Origin: a virus
Length of the DNA: 33,777 bases
Reading direction: 5' to 3' (one strand)
Virus record (IMG/VR): IMGVR_UViG_3300020123_000104
Coordinates: 1-33,777 of that record
In this document: positions 14,586 through 24,224 of the stretch, piece after piece
How the letters are laid out: each line of letters opens with the position of its first letter
Position numbering within the stretch: position 1 is the stretch's first letter
The notes under the pieces: model-generated
Database searches by the model: none
Told to the model about the DNA's origin: nothing
The model's input: the letters and a program-made list of their open reading frames with translations, nothing else
Translations under genes and position numbers: made by a program

Positions 14586-16580
14586 ATGCTAACTAGACAA
14601 GATACTGTAGGTACACCGCAGCAATATTATGCAGATACGCTACTTACTCCACCGAGTATTAAGCAATCTGTTTTTGATAACTTTGCAGCCGGTGTTGTAT
14701 CGCCCGTTGTTGGTTTAAATGATCTCGACAGTACGTTTGCTCAACGACCTGAAGGCAAAGCGATTCATGACACCCTCAATGCGGTTGAAATGGAAAGTCA
14801 AACTCCTGGCATGGGGTTATTTCAAAAATCGGCTGATTGGGTTGCTAACATGGTCGGCTATGGTATTAACCCTATTAGTTGGGGCTTTGGAGAAATCGGT
14901 AGTCTTGCGGCGCGTGGTTTAGGTGTTGCAGCCGATGCGGTAGCGCCCGATGCGGTAAGTATCTTCATGAAAAAACCATTGAATACTGTCTTGCCTGAAC
15001 CATTAGCAAAGTGGGTACCATCAGAGTTAGGAAAAGAAGGTGAACAGAAAACTTTATCAGCAGGAATGCTTAGCCAAAATACGATTGATAATTTCGGAAC
15101 GTTAGCTGGCGCTTCTGTGCCTGGTGCTATCGATGCCAATTTCAATCAAGATAATGGTAATATTAGCTGGGGTGGCGTGGCGCGTGATGCGGGCGAAATG
15201 GGCGCATTCGGTATTGCCATCGGTTCATTGCCATTCGCAGCGGGGATAATTCGTGGAAAAGTTAACAGACCAATGGGAGAAGACCCTTCAGCACCAATCA
15301 CACCTGAGGCCTTATCAGATGCACTTGCTAAAGGCAATATTACACCAGCAGAACACGCATGGTACACGGATTATCTTGATGCCACGAGGCAACCCCAAGC
15401 GGTTGATGAAAACGGAATAAAAACTCCGTCATCTAATGATATGAAGGATCTACAAGATCGTGCGACGCAAATTATTGGTGATAATGGACAGACAGTAAAT
15501 ACAGCAACGAATGAAGCGCCTTTTGATATTTTAACAAGCCGTGATGTTCAAAACTTAAATGCGAGCGTTCCAGATCAGCTCGTTGCAGACGTACCGGATA
15601 ATGTTAAAACGGCACTCTCAGATTATCTGATTAACAATCGATTAGACGCGCTTCGCGAGAATCCTCAAAACTTGGACGGAGTTCGCGGTTACGTAGATCA
15701 TATTAATCAAAAGCTTGAGATGAAGGCATCCAAATTGGCTGAATCGGACAAAATCTTGGATGAACATATGACGAAGGGCATGAAAGAAAATATGCCTTTC
15801 TCACAGAAAGAATTAGCAAAGAATATGCGAAAATCTGGATTTACAGCGAAAAATACGTCAGGTCTTCCTGTCACTATTCCTGACAATATAAAGTCTCATT
15901 TAAAACAATTAGAAAAAATCGATAGTATTAAGGCTAAAAATAAAAGCATATTTCAACAATATAAAAAGTCTGGCGACGCCAGTTTAGTTGAGAAAATGAA
16001 AGCTAATGAACAAAAGATGGAAGACATGAAAGCCAACCTTGAGCCGCTATTGTCTCCAAGAGAAGAACTGGAAGATATTAAGAAAACCTTAATAACTGAC
16101 AAAGGATTGCCAAATGATTATGAACGCTCTACTGCTTATCACCGTTTGCTTGATCTCGCTAGTGTGTGGCATAACGCTAGGACTTTACTTAACCGGGTGC
16201 ATATGGAACGTGAATATGACGCGCAAGAAGCCTACAAAAACTTAGCGTTACATGTACTACAAGTTGCTGATTCTGATATACCGCGCTTGGCAAAACCTGA
16301 TGATGTGATTAGTTATTTGAAAGCGAGAATTGAAGGCGCTGTTTTAAAGAAAGAACCTATGGCACTTGATGATATTAAGGCTAAGGCAAAAGGTGTCAGC
16401 GACATTCCAAGTGATCCAGATAATCTTTTAAGCGAGCAGGAAGAACAAGTTAAAAATTCAGGCGCTAAAGATTTATCGCAAGAATTTACTAACGCATCCG
16501 AAAAATTCAAAGAGTTTAAATCCTCTGAAGGTGTATTTAAGAATTTAATATCATGCGTACTAGGGGGAATGAATGGCTAA
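14586..16580 (+). CDS. Large internal virion protein (first gp16-like half)
   Basis: 664 residues. The first 230 residues contain Gly/Ala-rich hydrophobic stretches (SAMVGYGINPISWGF-like region, then GEMGAFGIAIGSLPFAAGII) suitable for membrane insertion. The rest is a charged helical region with Lys-rich coiled segments. No soluble lytic transglycosylase signature was seen. With the next gene (799 residues, overlapping by 8 bases) it may represent a gp16-type ejection protein divided in two; T7 gp16 has 1318 residues. The start is supported mainly by spacing from the previous stop; the RBS is weak. Confidence 0.7.
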   Translation: MLTRQDTVGTPQQYYADTLLTPPSIKQSVFDNFAAGVVSPVVGLNDLDSTFAQRPEGKAIHDTLNAVEMESQTPGMGLFQKSADWVANMVGYGINPISWGFGEIGSLAARGLGVAADAVAPDAVSIFMKKPLNTVLPEPLAKWVPSELGKEGEQKTLSAGMLSQNTIDNFGTLAGASVPGAIDANFNQDNGNISWGGVARDAGEMGAFGIAIGSLPFAAGIIRGKVNRPMGEDPSAPITPEALSDALAKGNITPAEHAWYTDYLDATRQPQAVDENGIKTPSSNDMKDLQDRATQIIGDNGQTVNTATNEAPFDILTSRDVQNLNASVPDQLVADVPDNVKTALSDYLINNRLDALRENPQNLDGVRGYVDHINQKLEMKASKLAESDKILDEHMTKGMKENMPFSQKELAKNMRKSGFTAKNTSGLPVTIPDNIKSHLKQLEKIDSIKAKNKSIFQQYKKSGDASLVEKMKANEQKMEDMKANLEPLLSPREELEDIKKTLITDKGLPNDYERSTAYHRLLDLASVWHNARTLLNRVHMEREYDAQEAYKNLALHVLQVADSDIPRLAKPDDVISYLKARIEGAVLKKEPMALDDIKAKAKGVSDIPSDPDNLLSEQEEQVKNSGAKDLSQEFTNASEKFKEFKSSEGVFKNLISCVLGGMNG

Positions 16581-18972
16581 GATAAGCAAGGAATGCTTAG
16601 ACGGTGCGCTTGAAGCATTAAAACATTTTTCACGCGAAGATCTTCAGAATTATGTTCAAGATGTTTTTGCGCGCGCACGCAAAATGAGTGACGTTAAAAA
16701 TATGCGTGCGTTTGATCGCGCTATGAAAGAAATCAATGATGAAAATGCGAGAGCATTTTTTGAAGATGCAACGATCAAAGCAAATAATACGCTTAAGTTT
16801 GATAATCAAGCAGATAAGCTTCGCACGGGTAAAGTGGATATGCGTTCACTGCTTACAAAACGTTACAATAATTTAGGTGATAATATTGCATCCGCTCAAA
16901 AGGCAGCAGCAGGTCGATTGCAGCAATTTATGTTTCGCGATTTCACTTATGATGAGATGGAATTTTTTGACAATGCCAAGAATGATGAAATGATTGCAGA
17001 TGCGTTTGACGGAAAAAAAGTATCAGATCCAACCGCACAAAAGATTGCAGATAAACTCGCTAAATATTTTGATTACCGAAACTCTGAGATGGTTATATCA
17101 AATGCTATGCGCTTTGATCAGATTTCAGAGGATAGGATGTTTCGACAAATTCATGATTCTGGTCGATTGATTAGTGGTGGACGTAGTTTAATAAATGCTG
17201 CTAAAGATCGATTAAATAAAAAATATGAATCGATTAATGCAAAGGAAACATGGCGAGAAACTATTAAGAAATATCTTGATATGGAAGCAACATTTTCTCG
17301 AACAAAAGCGGTTGATCTCGAAGGAAATCTTCATGAGGATATCGCTGATCAAATGCTTGATAATATCTACGATAACATTACAACTGGTCGAACTGAGATA
17401 TTTACTAAGTCAGCAGTGGTTAATGATCGCGAAGCCGTCGCTAGAAAATCAAGAATGTTTTTCAAGTATAAAGACATGCGCTCATTCCTTGAGTACAACA
17501 AGATTTACGGGAAAGGAAATTTATTTTCAGCTCTTAGATCAGATATGTTGGCATCAGGAAATAAAATTGGAATGGCTGAGAGATGGGGTGATTCACCATA
17601 TAATATTTATAACGATCTTCGTAACGTTCAAAACTCCGTAAATGAGAAGGGCGGTTTCTGGTGGAGCAATACTGATAATTACTTTAAATCCATTATGGGT
17701 TTGGATAAATCATCAAAATCAGCCTCCGCAAGTACTATGATGTCAAACATTCGCAGCTTAACCTCAATGGCAAGGCTCGTTCAATTGTCTTTGCAATCTG
17801 TCTCAGATATTGGTTATATCGCATCTTTCGCGCAACGCATGGGGATTGGCTATGGACGTGCTTATCTTAATCAGCTTCGTCATATTTTTGATCGCTACCC
17901 AACAGAAGAGAGACGATACATCGCTAAGCTTTTCAAGGGAATGGTGGACTCTCATTTGGGCTATATGGGTCGGTGGACTGATGCTAATAATTCTTCTGAA
18001 ATCATGAATAAAATATCGACCAAGTATTTCAAGGCCATTGGACTTGAAGCATTTGATCGCGGTAATAAGGTTGGCATTATGCACCTTATGGCACAGCATC
18101 TTTATCAAAATTCCGATAAGACCTTGAATGAAATGAATGGCAGTCTTAGCAAGTGGATTAGCAAATTCATGGATGAGAAAGAGTGGGATGCGTTACGCAA
18201 AAATAATAATGGAAAATTATTCACGACTGATAATGTCGATAACATGAGTGATGATGCGATTAAGCAGCTTCACACTGAAATGGGATTAAAAACGCCGCTC
18301 TATCAATATCGAAATGATCTTTACAGAAAAGTTTACAGTATGTTTAATGTTGCATCAGAAAATGCGGTTCTTTCTCCAACCGAATTTGAACGTGCGTGGT
18401 GCTTTCAAGGTGAAGCGCCTGGCACATTGAAAGGTGAATTTTTAAGAACCGTTAGCCAATTTAAAATGTACACGTTGTCATACATTGATCGCGTGCTCGT
18501 GAATGGCTGGCGTGATGCAGATACACCGCAACAAAAAATCATGTGGGCAACATCGATGCTCATGGGAACCATACCATTATCATTATTATCAACCTACCTT
18601 GGTAATTTAGCGAATGGTGTATCAATGCCGGATTGGGATCTAATGAACGTGCCAGACCGTGAGAAATTCTTGGTGAATTTACTAGCACCAAGTCTTGCCA
18701 TTTTCTCTGGCGTAGTTGATCCTAATAATCAAAATTCAGATATGGTATGGAGTTTATTTGGATCACCAGCAACACGATTAATTGGAAATACAATGGCATC
18801 GGCATCGGCTTTAGTGACAGGTAATCCACAAAAAGCGGGTAAGAAATTAGCGGATGCTGCAAATTATTTAATTCCACTCCAGAATCTACCTGGCATATCG
18901 CCTTATATAAGGCAGGCAATGGGGCAACAAGCGCATTTAGACCCAGGACAAATACGTTTATACGGCCAATAA
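16573..18972 (+). CDS. Large internal virion protein (second gp16-like half)
   Basis: 799 residues, with RBS GGGGGA before the ATG. A helical charged N-terminal half is followed by a conserved-looking stretch SLTSMARLVQLSLQSVSDIG, RYPTEERRYIAKLFKGMVDS and a C-terminal part with hydrophobic segments (MGTIPLSLLSTYLGNLANGV; FLVNLLAPSLAIFSGVVD). It ends in ISPYIRQAMGQQ. This C-terminal pattern is typical of the last large ejection protein of T7-like and related phages. It is the last gene before the tail fibre, as in T7. Confidence 0.78.
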   Translation: MAKISKECLDGALEALKHFSREDLQNYVQDVFARARKMSDVKNMRAFDRAMKEINDENARAFFEDATIKANNTLKFDNQADKLRTGKVDMRSLLTKRYNNLGDNIASAQKAAAGRLQQFMFRDFTYDEMEFFDNAKNDEMIADAFDGKKVSDPTAQKIADKLAKYFDYRNSEMVISNAMRFDQISEDRMFRQIHDSGRLISGGRSLINAAKDRLNKKYESINAKETWRETIKKYLDMEATFSRTKAVDLEGNLHEDIADQMLDNIYDNITTGRTEIFTKSAVVNDREAVARKSRMFFKYKDMRSFLEYNKIYGKGNLFSALRSDMLASGNKIGMAERWGDSPYNIYNDLRNVQNSVNEKGGFWWSNTDNYFKSIMGLDKSSKSASASTMMSNIRSLTSMARLVQLSLQSVSDIGYIASFAQRMGIGYGRAYLNQLRHIFDRYPTEERRYIAKLFKGMVDSHLGYMGRWTDANNSSEIMNKISTKYFKAIGLEAFDRGNKVGIMHLMAQHLYQNSDKTLNEMNGSLSKWISKFMDEKEWDALRKNNNGKLFTTDNVDNMSDDAIKQLHTEMGLKTPLYQYRNDLYRKVYSMFNVASENAVLSPTEFERAWCFQGEAPGTLKGEFLRTVSQFKMYTLSYIDRVLVNGWRDADTPQQKIMWATSMLMGTIPLSLLSTYLGNLANGVSMPDWDLMNVPDREKFLVNLLAPSLAIFSGVVDPNNQNSDMVWSLFGSPATRLIGNTMASASALVTGNPQKAGKKLADAANYLIPLQNLPGISPYIRQAMGQQAHLDPGQIRLYGQ

Positions 18973-18986
18973 AGGAATATTGAACC

Positions 18987-20405
18987 ATGACAACTTTACC
19001 GCAACAAGACACGATCAAACAATATGTAGGTAACGGCGTTACGACTGCCTATGTTGTTCCATTTTATACACCGGTTTCACTTATTGACGGTTCTCCGGCG
19101 ATTGATGTTTATATTACGCCACAAGGGTCAACACCGATTCCTCAAGATGATATTAAGGCTTGGGACACAGACTATACTTACACGCCTAATACTGACCCAA
19201 CCACAGGTGGCACGATTGTATTTACGTCTATCTCAATTCCGCCATTAGGCTCGACTGTAACGTTTAGTCGTGACGTTCCGGCAGAATTAACGGTTGAGTT
19301 TGCGGATGCTCAAAATTTCAGTGGGCAGAACCTTGATAATGTCTTACTTCAACTATTAATGATTGAGCAGCAAAATAAAACATATGCTCTGGAAAGAAAC
19401 CTTTCTTATCGAGTTAATAGCTTCCTACCTGATGACGTTATCGAAGCTAATACACAACTTCCAGTATTAGGTCTTAATCAAATTTGGCAAGGTACAGGCG
19501 GTGGTGTTGCGGCTGTGACCTTAGAAGAAAATCCGGATGTAAGTACGTTACGCTCACAGCTTGTTGGAGAAGCGCCCGTTACCGCAGGTGCCTCCATTGT
19601 GGGTTACTATGATGCTCTTGGTTTGATTGGAACCACGGTTTATCACCAGCTTGATATCTTAACTGGCAATTTGCGCTTAATGGGTACCGATACCGGTGCT
19701 GTTAATACATTGGAGTTGACGATAGCGAGCAATGTTGCAACCTATATTCCAGGTATGGAAGTCAAGATTATTCCTGCGCATACAAATACAGCATCACCAA
19801 CCTTTAATTTTAATAGCTTAGGTGCAAAGAGCATTTATCGTAATAATACTGTCTTAGCACAACCTGGCGATTTGATTGCCGGTAATCTCTATACGCTAAT
19901 TTATGATGGATCGAAATTCATTATCTCGAATGGATCATCTATTGTGTCTGGCGTAATGGAAGATTTTGGCGGTGGCACAGTTCCCGCAGGTTACCTACTA
20001 TGTGATGGATCAGCAGTGAGTCGTACCACCTATGCGGCGCTTTTTGCAGCTATTTCTACCACATGGGGCGTTGGGGATGGTTCATCTACTTTTAATCTTC
20101 CTAATGCACAACGTCGAACAAATGTGGGATCGGGTGGTTCTGGAACGGCAACATTAGGAAATGCTGTTGGAAACACAGGTGGTGAAGAAACTCATACCTT
20201 AACAATTAACGAAATGCCAAACCATAATCACGATGGAAATACGCAAGGTGGTAGTTTAGGCTCTGGCTTTAACGGTCAATATTTCTTAAATGGTAATGCG
20301 CCGTTTGGTAATTCTGAAGTTATTAACGTGCCAGCGCAAGGTGGTGGTCAAGCTCATAACATTATACAACCATCGATGATTGTTACTCGTATGATTAAAA
20401 TATAG
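18987..20405 (+). CDS. Tail fibre with T7-type N-terminal anchor and collar domain
   Basis: 472 residues. Residues 1-150 (QDTIKQYVGNGVTTAYVVPF, then FSRDVPAELTVEFADAQNFS and LDNVLLQLLMIEQQ) match the N-terminal tail-attachment domain of T7 gp17-like fibres. From about residue 320, VMEDFGGGTVPAGYLLCDGS, TWGVGDGSSTFNLPN and a His-rich NEMPNHNHDG segment form a phage tail collar domain, ending IQPSMIVTRMIKI. It would bind the nozzle and contact the host surface. RBS AAAGGA is upstream. Confidence 0.9.
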   Translation: MTTLPQQDTIKQYVGNGVTTAYVVPFYTPVSLIDGSPAIDVYITPQGSTPIPQDDIKAWDTDYTYTPNTDPTTGGTIVFTSISIPPLGSTVTFSRDVPAELTVEFADAQNFSGQNLDNVLLQLLMIEQQNKTYALERNLSYRVNSFLPDDVIEANTQLPVLGLNQIWQGTGGGVAAVTLEENPDVSTLRSQLVGEAPVTAGASIVGYYDALGLIGTTVYHQLDILTGNLRLMGTDTGAVNTLELTIASNVATYIPGMEVKIIPAHTNTASPTFNFNSLGAKSIYRNNTVLAQPGDLIAGNLYTLIYDGSKFIISNGSSIVSGVMEDFGGGTVPAGYLLCDGSAVSRTTYAALFAAISTTWGVGDGSSTFNLPNAQRRTNVGSGGSGTATLGNAVGNTGGEETHTLTINEMPNHNHDGNTQGGSLGSGFNGQYFLNGNAPFGNSEVINVPAQGGGQAHNIIQPSMIVTRMIKI

Positions 20406-20418
20406 TTCTACATAGAAC
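20405..20418. promoter_or_regulatory. 14-bp palindrome directly before terminase start
   Basis: GTTCTA-CA-TAGAAC begins in the fibre stop codon and ends on the base before the terminase ATG. No Shine-Dalgarno sequence is present, so the dyad may be an operator or an RNA hairpin controlling translation. A weak terminator is unlikely because no T run follows. Confidence 0.45.
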
Positions 20419-21888
20419 ATGCGAAGCACTTTAAAGCAAATGATTAGTGATACGTTAGAAATGGTCGAGGAAGTTAATAGCTTAAAATCCTCGATCTTTT
20501 CTTATGAACATGATGAAAATTTTAATCTCTATTTGAAATTCGGCGAAGATTCACCATTAAAGATTCCGCTTATTCCATTACGTCCATATCAACTAGCATT
20601 ACAGAAAGTTTTATTTGGAAAAATATCAAAAAGAATTTTAATTGAATGGCCACGGCGTGCTGGGAAAGAAGTAATAACATGGAATTTCCTAATACACGCC
20701 GCGATCATTGAACCTGGTATGTATATTATGACATACCCAACTAATGTTAGGGCAAGAAAGATTCTCTGGCAAGGTGCGCCATTGATTAATGGTGTCAGTA
20801 CAAAATTTCTCGATATGATTCCAAAAAAATTAATCGCCAAGAAAAATGATTCTGACATGACAATTGAAATGGTTAATGGATCGATTATTTGGATTGTTGG
20901 TTGTGACATTGATCCAGAGAAATTGCGAGGTACAAATCCACGCGGAATTATTTATTCAGAATTAGCATTCTCGGATCCGCGCGTTGTTTATGCTATGTTT
21001 CCAGTACTGCGTGAAAATAGCGGTTGGATGGTTGGACAATCTACCTTTGATGGAATGAATCATTTTTATCAAATGATAAAAAGCAATATAAATGATCCTT
21101 TGTGGTATTGCAGAATCGAAAGTATTAATACGCTCGTTGATGAAAATGGAAATCCATATATCACTGATGCAGATGTTGATGAAGATCGTCGCGCTGGAAT
21201 GCCTGAATATTTAATTCAGCAAGAATATTATGGCAACGTTCAAATAAATGAAGAAACAAAATATTTTGCAATCGCAATAAATAAGATTTACGAAACAGAA
21301 CGAATTATCTCAGGATTGATTTTACCAAATAGAAATGTTTACGCATTTTATGATATTGGTGTTTCAGATTGCGCTGCAATCACGCTTGCTCAATTTGAAA
21401 ATAAAGATGGAAAGATGTGGCCTGTGATCATTGGTTATATTGAAAATAATAATCGAGCATTACAATTTTATGTAAATGAGATTCGTAATTTTTGTAATCG
21501 TCACAATTTAGCTTTCCACACACACTTTACGCCGCATGACGGTAAAAATAGAAATTTCAATGATAACTTAAAAATTACAAATGACTATTTAATGGAGATG
21601 GGTGAGAAGGGAATAACGGTCAATCGACCAAGTACGCACAAGATGGCAATCGAATTAATTCGTCAGACACTTTACCGTACAAAATTCAACAAAGAAAACA
21701 CGCAAAGACTGATTGATTGTCTATCTAGTTACGAAAAAGAATATGATGAGAAAATGCTAAAATTTAAAGATAATCCCGTTCACAATTGGGCGTCACATGG
21801 CGTTAAAAGCTTTCAAACAATGTGCCTTGCGCTTGAAAAAGGTTTGATTACAGAAACGTTTTACGATGTGATATATTATTCAGCATAA
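20419..21888 (+). CDS. terL: Terminase large subunit
   Basis: 489 residues. The ATPase domain has a deviant Walker A, EWPRRAGKE (residues 76-84), and a Walker B/catalytic region RGIIYSELAFSDP with Glu181. The coupling-type segment WMVGQSTFDG follows. The C-terminal nuclease domain starts YAFYDIGVSDCAA (Asp312, Asp317), with HTHFTPHDGKNRNF and a final HNWASHGVKSFQTM. It pumps DNA into the procapsid through the portal and cuts it. Shorter than T7 gp19 (586). It is separated from the small subunit by about 21 kb on the circular map. The start lacks an RBS; ATG 20440 is an alternative start. Confidence 0.93.
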   Translation: MRSTLKQMISDTLEMVEEVNSLKSSIFSYEHDENFNLYLKFGEDSPLKIPLIPLRPYQLALQKVLFGKISKRILIEWPRRAGKEVITWNFLIHAAIIEPGMYIMTYPTNVRARKILWQGAPLINGVSTKFLDMIPKKLIAKKNDSDMTIEMVNGSIIWIVGCDIDPEKLRGTNPRGIIYSELAFSDPRVVYAMFPVLRENSGWMVGQSTFDGMNHFYQMIKSNINDPLWYCRIESINTLVDENGNPYITDADVDEDRRAGMPEYLIQQEYYGNVQINEETKYFAIAINKIYETERIISGLILPNRNVYAFYDIGVSDCAAITLAQFENKDGKMWPVIIGYIENNNRALQFYVNEIRNFCNRHNLAFHTHFTPHDGKNRNFNDNLKITNDYLMEMGEKGITVNRPSTHKMAIELIRQTLYRTKFNKENTQRLIDCLSSYEKEYDEKMLKFKDNPVHNWASHGVKSFQTMCLALEKGLITETFYDVIYYSA

Positions 21889-21909
21889 CAGACAACATGG
21901 AGTTGTTCT

Positions 21910-22182
21910 ATGATTACAAATGGATTTGCCTTTGGCTGGTCAGATGTAGCCACGCTTGACGTCAACTTTCCTTACGCTTCAAGTTACCTTTCTATTAGCG
22001 GTGCAACCGGTGATATTGTCTATGAAAATACCGCAGGTGAAGCCCAATGGTTTCCAGGTGCACAACTCGGATTTATGTACCCAATTGGTGCACGCAGAAT
22101 ATTAACAAGCGGCACTGTTAATGGAACACCGCGTACTACAACCGCTACAGGAATTGTCTATTGTTCAGCAGGGATCCCGTAA
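21910..22182 (+). CDS. Small beta-rich putative virion protein
   Basis: 90 residues, RBS GGAG 9 bases before the ATG. Gly/Thr/Ala/Tyr-rich sequence (NGFAFGWSDVATLDVNFPYA; GATGDIVYENTAGEAQWFPG; VNGTPRTTTATGIVYCSAGI) is likely all-beta. Composition and position between terminase and fibre suggest a small structural or fibre-associated protein. No family recognised. Confidence 0.65.
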   Translation: MITNGFAFGWSDVATLDVNFPYASSYLSISGATGDIVYENTAGEAQWFPGAQLGFMYPIGARRILTSGTVNGTPRTTTATGIVYCSAGIP

Positions 22183-22195
22183 AGGAGTATAGATT

Positions 22196-22354
22196 ATGTT
22201 CTATTACTTACGATTACTTCAACAATTCCCTTTTACAATACTATTAAACGGTGGGGTTGGCGGTTTTGAGCCACCTACCTTATCGCGTGTTATTACCAAA
22301 AGAGGTAGTTACGTTATTACTGCTAGAGGCAATTTAACAGCTAAGCAATATTAA
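22196..22354 (+). CDS. Hypothetical 52-aa protein
   Basis: MFYYLRLLQQFPFTILLNGG followed by a Gly-rich turn and RVITKRGSYVITARGNLTAK. An excellent RBS (AAAGGAG, 8 bases from the ATG) and close packing between two virion genes support it. The N-terminus is aromatic and hydrophobic, and the C-terminus is basic. Function unknown; possibly a fibre-associated peptide. Confidence 0.6.
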   Translation: MFYYLRLLQQFPFTILLNGGVGGFEPPTLSRVITKRGSYVITARGNLTAKQY

Positions 22355-22371
22355 TATTAGGAGCTAAGGAT

Positions 22372-24174
22372 ATGGCTAATGAGCGTTTACTGGACTTCCC
22401 CGCCAAACCGTCACCCGTCGGCGCAGATATCGTTTATGTGGGTGACTCAGCAGATAGTTTTAATGAAGTTCAAAGTACAATCGAAGAAATTTTTGCGGGT
22501 TATAGTACTGCATTAGCATCTTTAGCGGGTTTGTCCAGCTCAGCAAATCAATTGCCATATTATAGTGGTGTAAATACGTTTGCTTTGACAAGTCTCACTG
22601 CCTTTGGTCGCTCATTACTTGCTGATGTTGATGATGTCGCAGCTAGAACAACTTTAGGATTAGGCACGGCAGCCGTTCTTAATACACCTATTACTCTTGC
22701 TTTTGGAGGAACCGGCGCTAATTTAACGGCGGCAAATGGTGGCATTGTCTATTCTAATGCAACCACTTTTGCAATATCAACAGTAGGTAGTACTGGTCAG
22801 TTATTTCAATCAGGCGGCGCAGGCGCTCCAGGTTGGACAACGGCAACTTATCCTTCGGTCGCAACAGGAAGCGGTACTATATTACGTGCTAATGGAACGA
22901 ATTGGGTAGCATCTACATCAACGTTCGCTGATACCTATGCGATTAACACGCTTTTATATGCTAGCTCAGCAAATACGGTTGTTAGTTTGGCAACAGCAAA
23001 TAGTGGTGTTCTTATTACCTCAGCCGGTGGTGTGCCGTCAATTAGCTCCACATTGCCAAGCGCAGTACAAACCAATATCACAGCACTTGGCGCTCAAGCT
23101 CAAGCATTAAACATGAATAGTCATCTAATTAATAATGTGACTGATCCTGTTAGTGCTCAAGATGCTGCCACAAAGAATTATGTTGATCAAACAGCGCTCA
23201 ATGGGACTTCAGTTTATGCAGCAACCACAACAAACTTAAACGTGACGCAGAGTGGAGCGGGTGTTGGCGCAACGCTTACAGATGCGAGTGGGACTTTTGC
23301 AGCTTTCAGTATCGATAGCGTTAGTCCTCCTGTGGGATCAAATAATTTAATTAAAAATCTTGCAGCACCTCAACACGAAGGAATTTATACACTTACGACT
23401 AACGGTGATGGAATTTCAATTCCGTGGCAGTTAACCCGCGCAACGTCATATGACACTCCTGTAGAAATTAATAACACTGGATTAATAGTTATCAATCATG
23501 GCGCTACTTTGGCGGGTCAAGCTTGGTATAATTCATCAACAATTGTCACCGTTGATACAACAAACTTTACTTATTCAGCGTTTGGCGCATCAGGAACGGT
23601 AACGAGTGTCACTTTCACGGGTGATGGAACAGTTTTGTCAAGTACGCCTAGCTCTCCCGTCACGACAACTGGTACATTAACTGCGTCATTAAATAACCAG
23701 TCTGCTAATACTGTGTTCGCTGGGGCAACTTCTGGAGGTTCTGCACAACCCACATTTAGATCATTAGTTGCGGCGGACTTACCCGTCAGCGGTACTTATA
23801 CTCCTACCATAGTTCCGGATGTTGGAAATTTTAATACCCTTACATTTTCAACACAAAATGGTACTTATATAAGATTAGGTAATCTTGTTATAGCCACTGT
23901 TAGTTTGACATTGAGTGCATATAATTCGACTGGATCAAGTGGATCTATATCTATAACTCTACCCATTACACCAGCATCAGATGGAACGAATCCACAGGGC
24001 ACTGTTTTAACTCAAAATGTCACATACACTGGACAGTTAAGTGCTCAGGTCACAGTAAGTCAACCTGGTTTTTATTTGATTGGTAGTGTTGCCGGTGGCA
24101 GCACAAATACTGTTAGCGTCACTGGAATATCTTCAACGAGTTTGATTAGAGCTACAGTCGCATATTTTGTTTAA
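22372..24174 (+). CDS. Second tail fibre / receptor-binding protein
   Basis: 600 residues, Ser/Thr/Ala/Gly-rich and all-beta in appearance. The N-terminus LDFPAKPSPVGADIVYVGDS, the repeat ADVDDVAARTTLGLGTAAVL, PITLAFGGTGANLTAANGGI and SAQDAATKNYVDQTALNGTS are standard phage fibre shaft motifs. A Gly/Thr-rich domain (GTVTSVTFTGDGTVLSSTPS) leads to a compact C-terminal domain from about residue 475, probably the receptor-binding tip. It shares its repeat type with the protein at 8211. It is last in the late transcript, directly before the bidirectional terminator. RBS TAGGAG. Confidence 0.85.
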   Translation: MANERLLDFPAKPSPVGADIVYVGDSADSFNEVQSTIEEIFAGYSTALASLAGLSSSANQLPYYSGVNTFALTSLTAFGRSLLADVDDVAARTTLGLGTAAVLNTPITLAFGGTGANLTAANGGIVYSNATTFAISTVGSTGQLFQSGGAGAPGWTTATYPSVATGSGTILRANGTNWVASTSTFADTYAINTLLYASSANTVVSLATANSGVLITSAGGVPSISSTLPSAVQTNITALGAQAQALNMNSHLINNVTDPVSAQDAATKNYVDQTALNGTSVYAATTTNLNVTQSGAGVGATLTDASGTFAAFSIDSVSPPVGSNNLIKNLAAPQHEGIYTLTTNGDGISIPWQLTRATSYDTPVEINNTGLIVINHGATLAGQAWYNSSTIVTVDTTNFTYSAFGASGTVTSVTFTGDGTVLSSTPSSPVTTTGTLTASLNNQSANTVFAGATSGGSAQPTFRSLVAADLPVSGTYTPTIVPDVGNFNTLTFSTQNGTYIRLGNLVIATVSLTLSAYNSTGSSGSISITLPITPASDGTNPQGTVLTQNVTYTGQLSAQVTVSQPGFYLIGSVAGGSTNTVSVTGISSTSLIRATVAYFV

Positions 24175-24192
24175 AGTTATGATTAATACAAA

Positions 24193-24224
24193 AAAAGGGC
24201 TATTTCTTAGCCCTTTTCTTTTTT
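24193..24224. terminator. Bidirectional intrinsic terminator
   Basis: AAAAGGGCTA (24193-24202) pairs perfectly with TAGCCCTTTT (24208-24217) around a 5-base loop. On the plus strand CTTTTTT follows. On the minus strand the A run at 24190-24196 gives a T tail. It ends both the late virion transcript and the convergent leftward operon. The stop of the minus-strand basic peptide gene lies inside the stem. Confidence 0.88.

Noticed and set aside
20605-20910. Minus-strand open frame opposite terminase
   Set aside because: Lies entirely within the ATPase domain of terL and has no ribosome binding site.
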